Shown here piece by piece: positions 27,640 to 36,512 of a stretch of 46,678 bases of DNA; position 1 is the first letter of the stretch, and every line of letters starts with the position of its first letter. Below the pieces are notes generated by a model. The model ran no database searches. It worked only from the letters and a program-made list of their open reading frames with translations, and had not been told where the DNA came from. The position numbers and the translations under genes are program-made. The stretch comes from Oscillospiraceae bacterium (GTDB lineage: Bacteria > Bacillota > Clostridia > Oscillospirales > Ruminococcaceae): NCBI GenBank assembly GCA_017505635.1, contig JAFVOU010000038.1, positions 1-46,678 on the forward strand. The letters are read 5' to 3'.

Positions 27640-27829
27640 ATAAAAATTATTGATATTTTTATCCGTAACTTTTATTTTATCATATTAACAGTGTAAATAC
27701 AAATATGCTTTGAAACAAAACATAACTCAACCTTTTTTGCAGTGAAAATATGGCTTTTGTTTACATATTTACTTGTTTATGATAAAATAATAAGTTAGAA
27801 AAATATGTTTTGATATAACAGAATAATAT

Positions 27830-27872
27830 GTCATTCTGAACCGCCTGAGGTGAAAAATCTCTCTGTCTGCAC
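27830..27872. repeat. Family C half-element, copy C4
   Basis: GTCATTCTGAACCGCCTGAG, then AAAAATCTCTCTGTCTGCAC; only one terminus is recognisable. It ends 80 nt before mnmE. The rest of the 27640-27953 gap is AT-rich, and no promoter was assigned. Confidence 0.55.
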
Positions 27873-27953
27873 AGGTGCGCAAAACACGGCAGCTGCTGTT
27901 TGGGGGAGATATCGGTAAAGTTTGGGGTGACTGATGACTTTAAGAGGTAATAT

Positions 27954-29321
27954 ATGAGCAGAAGTATTGCGGCAATGGCGACAGCACCGGGCAAGGCAAG
28001 TCTGTGTGTTGTGAGAATAAGCGGTGACGATGCTTACAGCGTTGCAAAAAAGGTTTTTGTGCCGATAAATAAAAACAAGGATGTGGAAAAGCAGAAGGGT
28101 TATTCCGCTTTGTTTGGTCATGCTTACCGTAACGGCAAGGAGATTGACCAGGCGGTTGCACTGTTTTTTGCCGCACCTAAAAGCTATACAGGTGAAAATG
28201 TGGTTGAGATAAGTTGTCACGGCGGCAGTGCAATTGCAGACCAGCTGCTTAAAGCCTGCTATGAGGCAGGTGCTGTGCCTGCACAGGCAGGGGAGTTTAC
28301 CAAACGTGCTTTCCTCAACGGCAAGATGAGCATTACACAGGCGGAAGCAGTTATCGAAATGATTAACGCAAGCAGCAGCCAGGCTTTGTCTGCAGCAAAA
28401 TCTGCACTGGAAGGTCACCTTTATCAGAAGGCAAAGGCTGTGAGGGATGAATTGCTTGTGCTTGTGGGACATATCACTGCTTATACAGATTTTCCCGAAG
28501 AAGCGGTGGAGGAAGTTACTGACAGCGAAATTGAAGAAATTCTGCAGAATGCAAAATCAGAACTTAAACGCCTTATCGACGGCTATGACAGCGGTGCCAG
28601 AATAAAAAACGGTGTGCGCACAGCCATTGTGGGCAAGCCTAATGTTGGCAAGTCAACTTTGCTTAATGCACTCAGCGGTTTTGAAAAGGCTATCGTTACC
28701 GAAATTGCCGGCACAACCCGTGATGTTGTTGAGCAGGAGGTTATTCTTGGCGGGGTAAACCTTATACTGCAGGATACTGCCGGTATCCGCGAAACCGATG
28801 ACATTGTTGAGGCGATGGGCATTCAGCGCAGTATGGACCGCCTTAAAGATGCACAGCTGGTGTTCTGCGTGTTTGACGGCAGCAGAGAAACCACTGATGA
28901 GGACATTGAACTTGCAAAACACTGCCAGGACAACAACAGCATTGCAATTATCAACAAGCAGGACCTGGAGCAGAAGTTTGATGTGAGCAAGGTGGAACAG
29001 TACTTTAAAAAGGTGCTTAACATAACTGCAAAAGAATTTTATATGTCCAAGGAATTTGAAAGCACAGTTAAAGAGGTGCTTAACCTGACCTACATCGACA
29101 GCGAAGTGGCAACTGTTGTAAACGAGCGCCAGTTTGCCGCAGTGCGCGAAGCCTATAACGCAGTAAGCGATGCACTTGATGCATTTGTGATGGGACAGAG
29201 CCTTGACATTATCGGTGTATGTGTGGATGACGCACTTTATGCAATCTATCAGCTTACAGGAGAAAACGTAAGTGAAGAGGTTGTGGCAGAGGTGTTCAGC
29301 AAATTCTGTGTTGGTAAATAA
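27954..29321 (+). CDS. mnmE: tRNA modification GTPase MnmE
   Basis: 455 residues. With MnmG it forms the enzyme that adds the (carboxymethyl)aminomethyl group to U34 of certain tRNAs. The N-terminal formyl-THF-binding domain has GKASLCVVRISG. The GTPase domain has G1 GKPNVGKST, G3 DTAGIRET and G4 NKQD. The C-terminal FCVGK carries the essential Cys. AAGAGG precedes the ATG. In Bacillus it neighbours jag; here it lies on the other side of the origin. Confidence 0.97.
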   Translation: MSRSIAAMATAPGKASLCVVRISGDDAYSVAKKVFVPINKNKDVEKQKGYSALFGHAYRNGKEIDQAVALFFAAPKSYTGENVVEISCHGGSAIADQLLKACYEAGAVPAQAGEFTKRAFLNGKMSITQAEAVIEMINASSSQALSAAKSALEGHLYQKAKAVRDELLVLVGHITAYTDFPEEAVEEVTDSEIEEILQNAKSELKRLIDGYDSGARIKNGVRTAIVGKPNVGKSTLLNALSGFEKAIVTEIAGTTRDVVEQEVILGGVNLILQDTAGIRETDDIVEAMGIQRSMDRLKDAQLVFCVFDGSRETTDEDIELAKHCQDNNSIAIINKQDLEQKFDVSKVEQYFKKVLNITAKEFYMSKEFESTVKEVLNLTYIDSEVATVVNERQFAAVREAYNAVSDALDAFVMGQSLDIIGVCVDDALYAIYQLTGENVSEEVVAEVFSKFCVGK

Positions 29322-29374
29322 CAGAGTGTTATATTTTAATAAAATATAACAATTAATTATAATTCTGGCTTCTC

Positions 29375-29583
29375 GGGGTTGTTTAGGGGCAGTGCCCCTT
29401 ATAACAATGAGCAGCCGCGTCAAAGGTCGGCTGCCAAAGGCAGACGGTCGTGTTTGCATCGGTGCCAGCCTTGGCGGCACGATGATGCAAATAGCGGTCT
29501 GTGTACATCTTTACATGGGTCCGCTGCGTGTATCAGCGGCGCTTTTGGTGACTTTTGGCGACAAAAGTCACGCCCAAAGGGCA
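29375..29583 (+). repeat. Family D modular hairpin repeat, copy D5
   Basis: About 209 nt between mnmE and mnmG. Modules: AGGGGC-AGT-GCCCCTT, CTGCC-AAA-GGCAG, TTTGCATC...GATGCAAA enclosing GTGCC...GGCAC, CCGCTG...CAGCGG, and GTGACTTTTG-GCGA-CAAAAGTCAC with the first base pairs swapped relative to D2. Confidence 0.78.
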
Positions 29584-29674
29584 AAGTTTGATACTTTATC
29601 AAAGTATATATTTTATTATTTAACAATCGGTGAAAGGGATTGCTAAAGACACACAACAAAAGGAGTTTTAAATT

Positions 29675-31540
29675 ATGAATTTAGGAAATTATGATGTTGT
29701 AGTAGTAGGTGCAGGTCATGCAGGTATCGAAGCTGCAATGGCATCGGCACGTCTTGGTGTTAAAACAGCACTTTTCACCCTGACACTTGACGGGGTTGGC
29801 AATATGCCATGCAACCCTGCAATCGGCGGCACTGCAAAAGGTCATCTTGTGCGTGAGATTGATGCCCTTGGGGGCTGTATGGGTATTGCTGCAGACGCAA
29901 CAAGCATTCAGACAAGAATGCTCAACCGCGGCAAAGGTCCTGCGGTGCATTCTTTAAGATGTCAGAGCGACAGACAGCAGTATACAATGTATATGAAACA
30001 GCTTGTGGAACGTCAGGAAAATCTTGACCTTAAACAGGCGGAAATCTGCAAGGTGCTCTTTGACGAAAACAAAAACGTTACAGGCGTTGAAACACAGCTT
30101 GGCACACAGTATGGTGCAAAGGCGGTTATCATTGCAACTGGTACATACCTTACAGGCAAAATTTTTGTTGGGGATGCAAGCTATCTGTCAGGACCTGACG
30201 GACATCACGCTGCCTGCAAGCTTTCTGACTGTCTTAAAGAAAACGGAATGAAGCTGGTGCGTTTCAAAACAGGCACACCTGCCCGTGTGAACAAGCGTAG
30301 TATTGATTTTTCTGTGCTGGAGGTTCAGCCGGGTGACGAAGAAACAGCACCGTTCAGCTTTATGACAAGCGAACAGCCAAAAAATATTCTGCCTTGCCAC
30401 ATCAGCTATACAAACCTTGAAACTCACAAGGTTATCAAGGATAATATTCATAGAAGCCCATTATATGGTGGTAAAATTGAGGGTATAGGCCCAAGATATT
30501 GTCCTTCCATTGAAGATAAGGTTATGCGCTTTGCCGACAAGGAACGCCATCAGCTGTTTATCGAGCCTTGCGGACTCAACACAGACGAGATGTATATTCA
30601 GGGCATGAGCTCCTCTTTGCCGGAAGATGTTCAGGTGGCTTTCTACAAGACAATCAAAGGACTTGAAAATCTGGAAATCACACGTCCTGCATATGCTATC
30701 GAATATGACTGCTGCGACCCGCTGGATTTGAAGGCAACTTTGGAATTTAAAGAATTTGGCAGCCTTTACGGCGCAGGCCAGTTCAACGGCACAAGCGGCT
30801 ATGAAGAAGCTGCAGCACAGGGCCTTGTTGCAGGTGTAAACGCTGCAAGAAAAATTCTTGGTCTTGGCGAATTTACTTTAAGCCGTCAGTCCAGCTACAT
30901 CGGCACACTTATCGATGACCTTATCACAAAGGGTGTTATGGACCCTTACCGTATGATGACAAGCCGAAGTGAGTACAGATTGTATCTCCGTCAGGACAAT
31001 GCCGACGAAAGACTTACACCAAGCGGCAGGGAAATTGGTCTGGTAACAGACGAAAGATGGGAGCACTACAACAAGGTGCTCAGCGCAAAGGAAAAGGAAA
31101 TTGAAAGACTTTCTTCCATTACACTTAAACCAAGTCAGGTTAAAGACCTGCTTTTGTCTAAAGGTCTTGACGAAATTACAACAGGTGTAAGGGCAAACGA
31201 GTTTCTTAAACGTCCGCAGATAAGCTATAACGAAGTTGTTGCCATTGTGGGCGAAGGGGAAAACATCGACAACTTTGTAAAGGAAAAGGTTGAAATTGAA
31301 ATCAAATACGCAGGGTATATCAAACGTCAGGAACAGCAGATTAATCAGGTTAAAAAGCTGGAAAACACTGTAATCCCTGAAGATATTGATTTTGCCGAAT
31401 TTAAAGGTCTGCGCCTTGAAGCAAGAGAAAAACTTAACAAGGTGCGCCCTGTAAACGTTGGCCAGGCAAGCAGAATTCCAGGTGTTAGCCCAAGTGATAT
31501 CAGCGCACTGCTTTTGGAACTTAAAGCGAGAGGTTTGTAA
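29675..31540 (+). CDS. mnmG: tRNA modification enzyme MnmG (GidA)
   Basis: 621 residues. The FAD-binding partner of MnmE. The Rossmann motif [19 protein letters not shown] is at the N-terminus. Conserved [21 protein letters not shown] and [20 protein letters not shown] are present, and the C-terminal helical domain interacts with MnmE and tRNA. AAAAGGAG precedes the ATG. The mnmE-mnmG gap is filled by repeat D5. Confidence 0.98.
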   Translation: MNLGNYDVVVVGAGHAGIEAAMASARLGVKTALFTLTLDGVGNMPCNPAIGGTAKGHLVREIDALGGCMGIAADATSIQTRMLNRGKGPAVHSLRCQSDRQQYTMYMKQLVERQENLDLKQAEICKVLFDENKNVTGVETQLGTQYGAKAVIIATGTYLTGKIFVGDASYLSGPDGHHAACKLSDCLKENGMKLVRFKTGTPARVNKRSIDFSVLEVQPGDEETAPFSFMTSEQPKNILPCHISYTNLETHKVIKDNIHRSPLYGGKIEGIGPRYCPSIEDKVMRFADKERHQLFIEPCGLNTDEMYIQGMSSSLPEDVQVAFYKTIKGLENLEITRPAYAIEYDCCDPLDLKATLEFKEFGSLYGAGQFNGTSGYEEAAAQGLVAGVNAARKILGLGEFTLSRQSSYIGTLIDDLITKGVMDPYRMMTSRSEYRLYLRQDNADERLTPSGREIGLVTDERWEHYNKVLSAKEKEIERLSSITLKPSQVKDLLLSKGLDEITTGVRANEFLKRPQISYNEVVAIVGEGENIDNFVKEKVEIEIKYAGYIKRQEQQINQVKKLENTVIPEDIDFAEFKGLRLEAREKLNKVRPVNVGQASRIPGVSPSDISALLLELKARGL

Positions 31541-31555
31541 TAGTAGGCGTGATTT

Positions 31556-31571
31556 TGTTCCACGTGGAACA
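31556..31571. promoter_or_regulatory. parS: parS site 1
   Basis: Perfect 16-bp palindrome TGTTCCACGTGGAACA, close to the Spo0J parS consensus TGTTtCACGTGaAACA. It lies in the 50-nt mnmG-rsmG gap, 20 nt before rsmG and about 18.5 kb from oriC. Confidence 0.92.
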
Positions 31572-31590
31572 TTTATATAAGGATTAATAT

Positions 31591-32289
31591 ATGATAAACA
31601 AAGAAAGATTTTTAAATACATTAAAACAGTATGATATCGAGATATCCGATTTGCAGTTTGAGCAGCTGGATAAGTATGCCGAAATTCTGGTGGACTATAA
31701 CCAGAAGGTAAATCTGACTGCAATTACCGACCCGGAAGGTATCGAAAACAAGCATTTTCTTGACAGTCTGCTTTTTGCAAAAAATCCGCTTGTAAAAGGC
31801 AAGGTTGTGGACGTTGGCACAGGGGCAGGGTTTCCGGGCATTGTGACAAAGATTTTCAAACCGGAAATTGAACTGACAATGATTGAACCTACAGGCAAAC
31901 GCTGTACATTTTTGCAGTTTGCCCTTGATACAATAGGCATAAAGGCAAACGTTGTAAAAGAACGTGCCGAGGAAGCTGCCCGAAAAATCTGGCGCGAAGA
32001 CTTTGACGTTGCAACAGCCCGTGCCGTTGCGGATATGCGTGTGCTCAGCGAATACTGCATTCCCCTTGTTAAGGTGGGCGGTCATTTTATAGCAATGAAG
32101 GGTGACGGCGAAAAGGAACTTTCACCTGCGCTTAATGCAATCAATAAACTTGGCGGCAAGTTTGTAAATATGGAAGAATACGCCCTGCCGGACGAAAGCA
32201 AACGTACAATTATAGTTTGCAAAAAGGAAAAGGAAACACCAAAGGTTTATCCGAGAAACGGCGGCAAAATAAATAAGTCTCCACTTTAA
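31591..32289 (+). CDS. rsmG: 16S rRNA (guanine527-N7)-methyltransferase RsmG
   Basis: 232 residues. Methylates G527 of 16S rRNA with SAM; loss gives low-level streptomycin resistance. The SAM-binding motif VDVGTGAGFPGI, the preceding NLTAITDPEGIENKHFLDSL, and the later FDVATARAVADMRVLSEYC are characteristic. The short C-terminal tail is basic. TAAGGAT precedes the ATG. parS site 1 lies directly upstream. Confidence 0.96.
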   Translation: MINKERFLNTLKQYDIEISDLQFEQLDKYAEILVDYNQKVNLTAITDPEGIENKHFLDSLLFAKNPLVKGKVVDVGTGAGFPGIVTKIFKPEIELTMIEPTGKRCTFLQFALDTIGIKANVVKERAEEAARKIWREDFDVATARAVADMRVLSEYCIPLVKVGGHFIAMKGDGEKELSPALNAINKLGGKFVNMEEYALPDESKRTIIVCKKEKETPKVYPRNGGKINKSPL

Positions 32290-32307
32290 GTGTCGACTTA
32301 TTTATTT

Positions 32308-32478
32308 CATAGGGGGAGCACTTCCTCGCCGGAGACGGCAGACCCCTTGTCACCTTTGGTGACATTCCCCTAGCAGGGGTACCATCTTGACGCAAAATTT
32401 TAACGACAAGCTTAAAAATTTTGCTGTCACCCCCCACGGAGGAAGCCGCCATATGCCATTAGGCATGGCTGGCATAAA
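32308..32478 (+). repeat. Family E element, copy E1
   Basis: Contains GACGCAAAATTTT ... AAAATTTTGC directly followed by CTGTCACCCCC. CCCCTAGCAGGGG and GTCACCTTTGGTGAC hairpins lie upstream, and GCCATTAGGCATGGC lies downstream. Confidence 0.55.
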
Positions 32479-32508
32479 TATCAGGTTTGATACAAATAAA
32501 TATAATTT

Positions 32509-32556
32509 AAAAGCAGAAAAGTTGGTTTTTAGCCAAAAACTTTTCTGCTTTTTATT
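32509..32556 (+). terminator. Terminator after rsmG
   Basis: Long stem AAAAGCAGAAAAGTT / AACTTTTCTGCTTTT with an inner TTGG/CCAA, followed by TTTATTTTTAT. It ends the mnmE-mnmG-rsmG unit. Beyond it, 32557-32732 is AT-rich with no assigned promoter for the next gene. Confidence 0.8.
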
Positions 32557-32732
32557 TTTATATGCGACAAATTGTGTTTATAACCGATAAATTGCAGTTT
32601 TATTTTTAACACAATCTGTTTTTTGCTGTCGTTTACTGCGATATTATTTGCTGGAATAATGTGGAAAGCTGTGGTAAATTGAAAACAGAAACAACGGATA
32701 CCCCTTAAAAACTGAAAGGGCAGGGATGTAAA

Positions 32733-33554
32733 ATGCAGCAGAACGGAAAACTTGAATTTATAGAACTTGCAAAGATAACACCCTGCCCCTATCAGACACG
32801 GTATACCTACAGCCACGAAAGTATACAGCAGCTGATAGATTCGGTAAAACAGAACGGCATTCTTCAGCCGCTCACTGCCACAGAAACAGAGGGAGGATAC
32901 CAGCTTATATCGGGGCATCGCAGGCTGTTTGCCGCAACTATACTTAAAATGGACAAAGTGCCGGTGGTGGTTGTGGAAAAGACCGCCGAGGAGATTGCGG
33001 TGCTGTGTGCGGTGGAGAATATGCACCGGGAGGATTTGAACTTTTTTGAGCAGGCGGCGGCAATAAAGCTGCTTATAGACCAGCTGGGGCTTACACAGCA
33101 GCAGGCAGGAGAAAGGCTGTGCTTAAGTCAGTCGGCTGTGGCAAACAAGCTGAAACTGCTGCAGTTTGAAAAGAACATATCGGACAGAATTATAAAAAGC
33201 GGTCTTACCGAACGCCACGCAAGGGCACTGGCAAGACTTGATAAGGAAAAACAGCCCAAAGCCCTGGAATATATAATAAAACATTCCTTAAACGTAAGTG
33301 AAACGGACAGATATATCGAAGGTCTGCTTCTGCCCAAAAAAGCAAAAAGAAAAACTGTTATACATATCAAGGATATACGCATATTTACAAACAGCATAAA
33401 CAAGGCGGTAGGAATTATGAAAAGTGCAGGTTTTGCCGCAAAGGTGGAGCAGAATATAACCGAAACGGCGGCGGAGTATAAAATAGTGATTCCGCTGGAA
33501 AAGACAGAAAAAGGCAGAAAAGAAAAATGCCTTGCGGATAAAACCGCCATTTAA
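32733..33554 (+). CDS. noc: ParB/Spo0J-family protein at the Noc position
   Basis: 273 residues. The order rsmG-noc-parA-parB is that of Bacillus, where Noc binds its own sites and keeps division off the nucleoid. The ParB N-terminal nuclease-like domain (about 8-95), the helix-turn-helix LTQQQAGERLCLSQSAVANKLKL (about 130-150), and the C-terminal part are visible. Differences: the CTP-binding motif GERRxRA reads GHRRLFA, ENLQRE reads ENMHRE, and the N-terminus starts at the ParB domain without the membrane-targeting helix of Bacillus Noc. It may therefore be a divergent ParB paralogue. GGGATG precedes the ATG. Confidence 0.75.
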   Translation: MQQNGKLEFIELAKITPCPYQTRYTYSHESIQQLIDSVKQNGILQPLTATETEGGYQLISGHRRLFAATILKMDKVPVVVVEKTAEEIAVLCAVENMHREDLNFFEQAAAIKLLIDQLGLTQQQAGERLCLSQSAVANKLKLLQFEKNISDRIIKSGLTERHARALARLDKEKQPKALEYIIKHSLNVSETDRYIEGLLLPKKAKRKTVIHIKDIRIFTNSINKAVGIMKSAGFAAKVEQNITETAAEYKIVIPLEKTEKGRKEKCLADKTAI

Positions 33555-33588
33555 CACGATAACAACCTTTTATATAACCACAAAAGAG

Positions 33589-33613
33589 CACAAGAGAAAT
33601 CTTGTGTTTTTTT
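33589..33613 (+). terminator. Terminator after the noc-like gene
   Basis: CACAAGA-GAAA-TCTTGTG followed by seven T residues; GNRA-type tetraloop. Confidence 0.9.
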
Positions 33614-33683
33614 GTTTGAATAATTAAGGATATCATATAATAACAGTTCATAATGCGGGATGCTGTATAGCATATCCCGCATT

Positions 33684-33763
33684 CTCTATGGGGGTAACAG
33701 ACAATTTGTAGAGCAGGGCGGGGCAAATTGTCGTCGCTTAGGGGGTGTCCCCCTGCGAAAAAA
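33684..33763 (-). repeat. Family E element, copy E3 (inverted)
   Basis: On the minus strand: CGACGACAATTTG ... CAAATTGT followed by CTGTTACCCCC; upstream a GGGGGACACCCCC hairpin. It has the same plan as E1 and E2 with a different but still paired stem sequence. Confidence 0.5.
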
Positions 33764-33801
33764 TTGCGCTTAAACTAAAAAGGGCAAAAGATTTACAAAT
33801 A

Positions 33802-33835
33802 GCGCAATTTTGTTCCACGTGGAACAATATTGCGC
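33802..33835. promoter_or_regulatory. parS: parS site 2 with extended arms
   Basis: TGTTCCACGTGGAACA at 33811-33826, identical to site 1, nested in an outer inverted repeat GCGCAAT ... ATTGCGC, giving a 34-bp near-palindrome. About 115 nt upstream of the parA promoter. Confidence 0.92.
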
Positions 33836-33940
33836 GTTGGAGGCATAATAACAGGAAAATTTTGAAATATAAAAAACAACATATTAACTGATGTAGAAAA
33901 TTAATGTCACTTTTTTGTCATATTGTCATCAATATTTCCA

Positions 33941-33969
33941 TTGTATTGGTATAAAAATTGTGCTATACT
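33941..33969 (+). promoter_or_regulatory. Promoter of the parA operon
   Basis: TTGTAT (33941-33946), a 17-nt spacer, TATACT (33964-33969), about 55 nt before parA. Confidence 0.6.
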
Positions 33970-34029
33970 TAAATTTATGATAGTGCACTTGTGCCTATAT
34001 TTAAAATTTTTATTTTAAAGAGGTTAAAG

Positions 34030-34791
34030 ATGGCAAAGATTATAGCAGTGGCAAACCAGAAAGGCGGCGTTGGCAAAACAACAACAGCTGTTAACCTTGC
34101 GGCCGCAATAGGTGAAAAAGGCAAAAAGGTGCTGCTTGTGGACCTGGACCCTCAGGGCAACACAACCAGCGGTTTCGGCATATCCAAAAGAGAGCTGACA
34201 AACAGTGTTTACGATGTGCTTATGGACGGCCTTGATGCAAAACAGGCTGTAATCAAAACACAGTTCAAGGTGGATGTATTGCCAAGCAGTATGAAACTTA
34301 GTGGCGCAGGCATCGAACTTGTTTCTGTGGACAACCGCCACGCAAGACTGCGCATGGCGCTTAACCGTTTAAGCGATGACTACGATTTTATCTTTATCGA
34401 CTGTCCGCCTGCACTTGACCTGCTTACAATCAACGCACTGTCCGCTGCAGATACAGTGATTGTGCCTATTCAGTGCGAGTTCTTTGCACTTGAAGGCCTG
34501 TCCGAACTTATGAACACAATCCGTCTGGTTAAGCAGCACTACAACAAATATATCGACATCGAGGGTGTTCTGCTTACAATGTTTGACCCTCGCCTTAATC
34601 TGACAATACAGGTTGTAAACGAAGTTAAGAAATATTTCCCTAACAAGGTTTACAAAACCACAATTCCGCGAAATGTACGTTTAAGCGAAGCACCAAGCTT
34701 TGGCTGCCCGATTAATGCCTACGACAAGGCAAGCCGCGGTGCACAGAGCTATGATGCCCTTGCTGACGAAGTTATCGCCTATAATAGATAA
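34030..34791 (+). CDS. parA: Chromosome partitioning ATPase ParA (Soj)
   Basis: 253 residues, standard for Soj. A deviant Walker A ATPase that binds DNA non-specifically as an ATP dimer, drives origin segregation with ParB, and in Bacillus also regulates DnaA. It starts [20 protein letters not shown] (deviant Walker A KGGVGKTT); the switch region is [13 protein letters not shown] and Walker B is [14 protein letters not shown] 34030 is preferred over 33991, since the family begins here and AGAGG lies upstream. Confidence 0.97.
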   Translation: MAKIIAVANQKGGVGKTTTAVNLAAAIGEKGKKVLLVDLDPQGNTTSGFGISKRELTNSVYDVLMDGLDAKQAVIKTQFKVDVLPSSMKLSGAGIELVSVDNRHARLRMALNRLSDDYDFIFIDCPPALDLLTINALSAADTVIVPIQCEFFALEGLSELMNTIRLVKQHYNKYIDIEGVLLTMFDPRLNLTIQVVNEVKKYFPNKVYKTTIPRNVRLSEAPSFGCPINAYDKASRGAQSYDALADEVIAYNR

Positions 34792-34803
34792 AAAGGCCAC
34801 TTT

Positions 34804-34920
34804 TACACTCATAGGGGGCTTAGCCCCCTGCATGACGCATTTTTTCACGGCAAAGCGTGAAAAAATCGCTGTCACCCCCATAGATGATAGCAGGCTATGC
34901 CATTCGGCAGCCTTGCTGTA
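34804..34920 (+). repeat. Family E element, copy E2
   Basis: AGGGGGC-TTA-GCCCCCT, then GACGCATTTTTTCACG ... CGTGAAAAAATCGC directly followed by CTGTCACCCCC, then GGCTATGCCATTCGGCAGCC. It lies between parA and the next gene. Confidence 0.6.
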
Positions 34921-34957
34921 AAAATGTGAAAATACAGACAAATAGGGGTTGGTTAAA

Positions 34958-35389
34958 ATGGAACACAATTTCTACACACTTATGCTTGTGTTTTTAGGTG
35001 TTATTTTTCTGGTTTTTGTGATTATGGTTCTGTCCATGACACTGATAAACTATTTTGGCGCAATGTACTATATAAAAACCGAGCAGAAAAAACGCGAAAA
35101 ACTTGGCATAGATTATTTTTTTCAGGATGAGGACGGCAACGAACTGCCCCAGCCTATAAAAAATGAGGACTTTCAGCCTATGTCTGATGACCTGTTTGAC
35201 AAGGTTATCGAGGACAAAAAAGAAAAACAGCGCAACAGCCGCCGCGCAAGCTGGGAAGAACGCAACAACAAATATGTTGTTACCAACGAAGAACTGGTGA
35301 ACAAGGAAGGCAGCAGCATTCCTGACAGCGAATTTGCCGAAATAAACGACGACCTGTTCAGCCGCATCGAAAACAGCAAAAAGAAATAG
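34958..35389 (+). CDS. Single-pass membrane protein between parA and parB, unknown
   Basis: 143 residues from ATG 34958, with AGGGG 10 nt upstream; a TTG nine nt earlier is less likely. One TM helix at about residues 8-32 (LMLVFLGVIFLVFVIMVLSM). A charged cytoplasmic part follows with two copies of a D-D-L-F-D/S-x-V/I motif (SDDLFDKVIED near residue 76 and NDDLFSRIENS near the end), which looks like a short internal repeat, possibly a binding peptide. No family recognised. Its place inside the par cluster suggests, but does not show, a link to segregation. Confidence 0.7.
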   Translation: MEHNFYTLMLVFLGVIFLVFVIMVLSMTLINYFGAMYYIKTEQKKREKLGIDYFFQDEDGNELPQPIKNEDFQPMSDDLFDKVIEDKKEKQRNSRRASWEERNNKYVVTNEELVNKEGSSIPDSEFAEINDDLFSRIENSKKK

Positions 35390-35431
35390 ATTTGTATTTT
35401 ATATATTAATAAGTATTAAAAGGATAATAAA

Positions 35432-35548
35432 ATGCCTGAATTTATAACAGCAATGTTAAAACCAATGATGGTAGTTGTGCCTTTGGGCGTGCTGTACTGC
35501 GTTACAACAATACTCTACCAGTGGTTTAAAAACAATAAAAAGAAATAA
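35432..35548 (+). CDS. 38-residue membrane peptide between parA and parB
   Basis: MPEFITAMLKPMMVVVPLGV, then LYCVTTILYQWFKNNKKK. One TM helix (about 9-30) ending in a basic cytoplasmic tail. AAAGGATAA lies just upstream of the ATG. It is followed after 56 nt by parB. Same strand, ribosome binding site and TM-plus-Lys end argue for a real small protein; no homologue recognised. Confidence 0.6.
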   Translation: MPEFITAMLKPMMVVVPLGVLYCVTTILYQWFKNNKKK

Positions 35549-35604
35549 AACAGCTGCAAAGCTGTGTTTAATATCCCATAACAGCAAAGTAAGGAGTTGA
35601 TATA

Positions 35605-36453
35605 ATGGCAAAGAAATCAGGGCTCGGCAGAGGACTTGACTCTTTGTTCTTGTCCACAGAACAGCAGATTTCGGATGCAGCAGTATCCACAATCAGACTG
35701 TCAGATATAGACGTTGACCCCCATCAGCCAAGAAAAACCTTTGAATCTGAAGCACTGGAAAACCTTAGTCAGTCCATTATGGAACACGGTGTGCTGCAGC
35801 CTATCGTGGTTATGCCAAGCGGCATCGACCGTTATGTGATAATTGCAGGCGAACGCCGTTTCCGCGCTTCCCGAATGGCAGGGCTTACCGAAATTCCTGC
35901 AATAGTAAAGGATGTTTCCACCCAGCAGGCAAAGGAAATTGCACTTATAGAAAACCTTCAGCGCGAAAACCTTGACCCTGTGGAAGTTGCGACAGGCTAT
36001 AAAAGTCTGATGGAAAGCTTTAACCTTACACAGGACGAAATCAGCAAAAAGCTGAGCATACCGCGTTCTTCGGTTGCAAACAGCCTGCGTATACTCAACC
36101 TGCCGGATTCGGTGCTGGAACTGGTTAAAACAGGGGAACTTTCCCTTGGTCACGCAAAGGTGGTGCTTTCGGTAACAGGCGAAGCAAAACAGCTTTCCCT
36201 TGCACATGAAATTGCCGAAAAAAACCTGTCTGTACGCCAGGCAGAGCTTCTGGCAAAGAAGATGCAGAAAGAGCCAAAACAGCCTAAAGAGGACAAGGTG
36301 CCTACTTTGGTAAAGGAAATTGAAATTGCCCTCAGCGAAATGCACGGCACACCTGTAAAGGTAAGCTATAAGGACGGCAAGGGCAGTCTGACCATTACCT
36401 TCAACAGCGATGAACAGTTTAAGGAAATTGCAAATCTGCTGGAGAAAAAATGA
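35605..36453 (+). CDS. parB: Chromosome partitioning protein ParB (Spo0J)
   Basis: 282 residues. A CTP-dependent clamp that loads at parS and spreads on DNA. The N-terminal KKSGLGRGLDSLF ParA-stimulating segment, CTP motif GERRFRAS, ENLQRENLDPVE, helix-turn-helix LTQDEISKKLSIPRSSVANSL, and C-terminal dimerisation domain are all intact, in contrast to the noc-like paralogue. AAGGAG precedes the ATG. 59 nt before serS without an evident terminator. Confidence 0.97.
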   Translation: MAKKSGLGRGLDSLFLSTEQQISDAAVSTIRLSDIDVDPHQPRKTFESEALENLSQSIMEHGVLQPIVVMPSGIDRYVIIAGERRFRASRMAGLTEIPAIVKDVSTQQAKEIALIENLQRENLDPVEVATGYKSLMESFNLTQDEISKKLSIPRSSVANSLRILNLPDSVLELVKTGELSLGHAKVVLSVTGEAKQLSLAHEIAEKNLSVRQAELLAKKMQKEPKQPKEDKVPTLVKEIEIALSEMHGTPVKVSYKDGKGSLTITFNSDEQFKEIANLLEKK

Positions 36454-36512
36454 ACTAAGTAAAAAACAGGGTCCGGCAGTTTAGCCGCCCTTGAAGTAAA
36501 TAGGAGTATATT

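Noticed and set aside
32290..34029. Noc-type binding sites (ATTTCCCGGGAAAT-like) near the noc-like gene
   Set aside because: None found; the only palindromes of that size class here are the two parS sites and hairpins of family E and terminators.
36454..36512. T-box or other riboswitch before serS
   Set aside because: The gap is only 59 nt, has no specifier hairpin or antiterminator motif, and is too short for a T-box.
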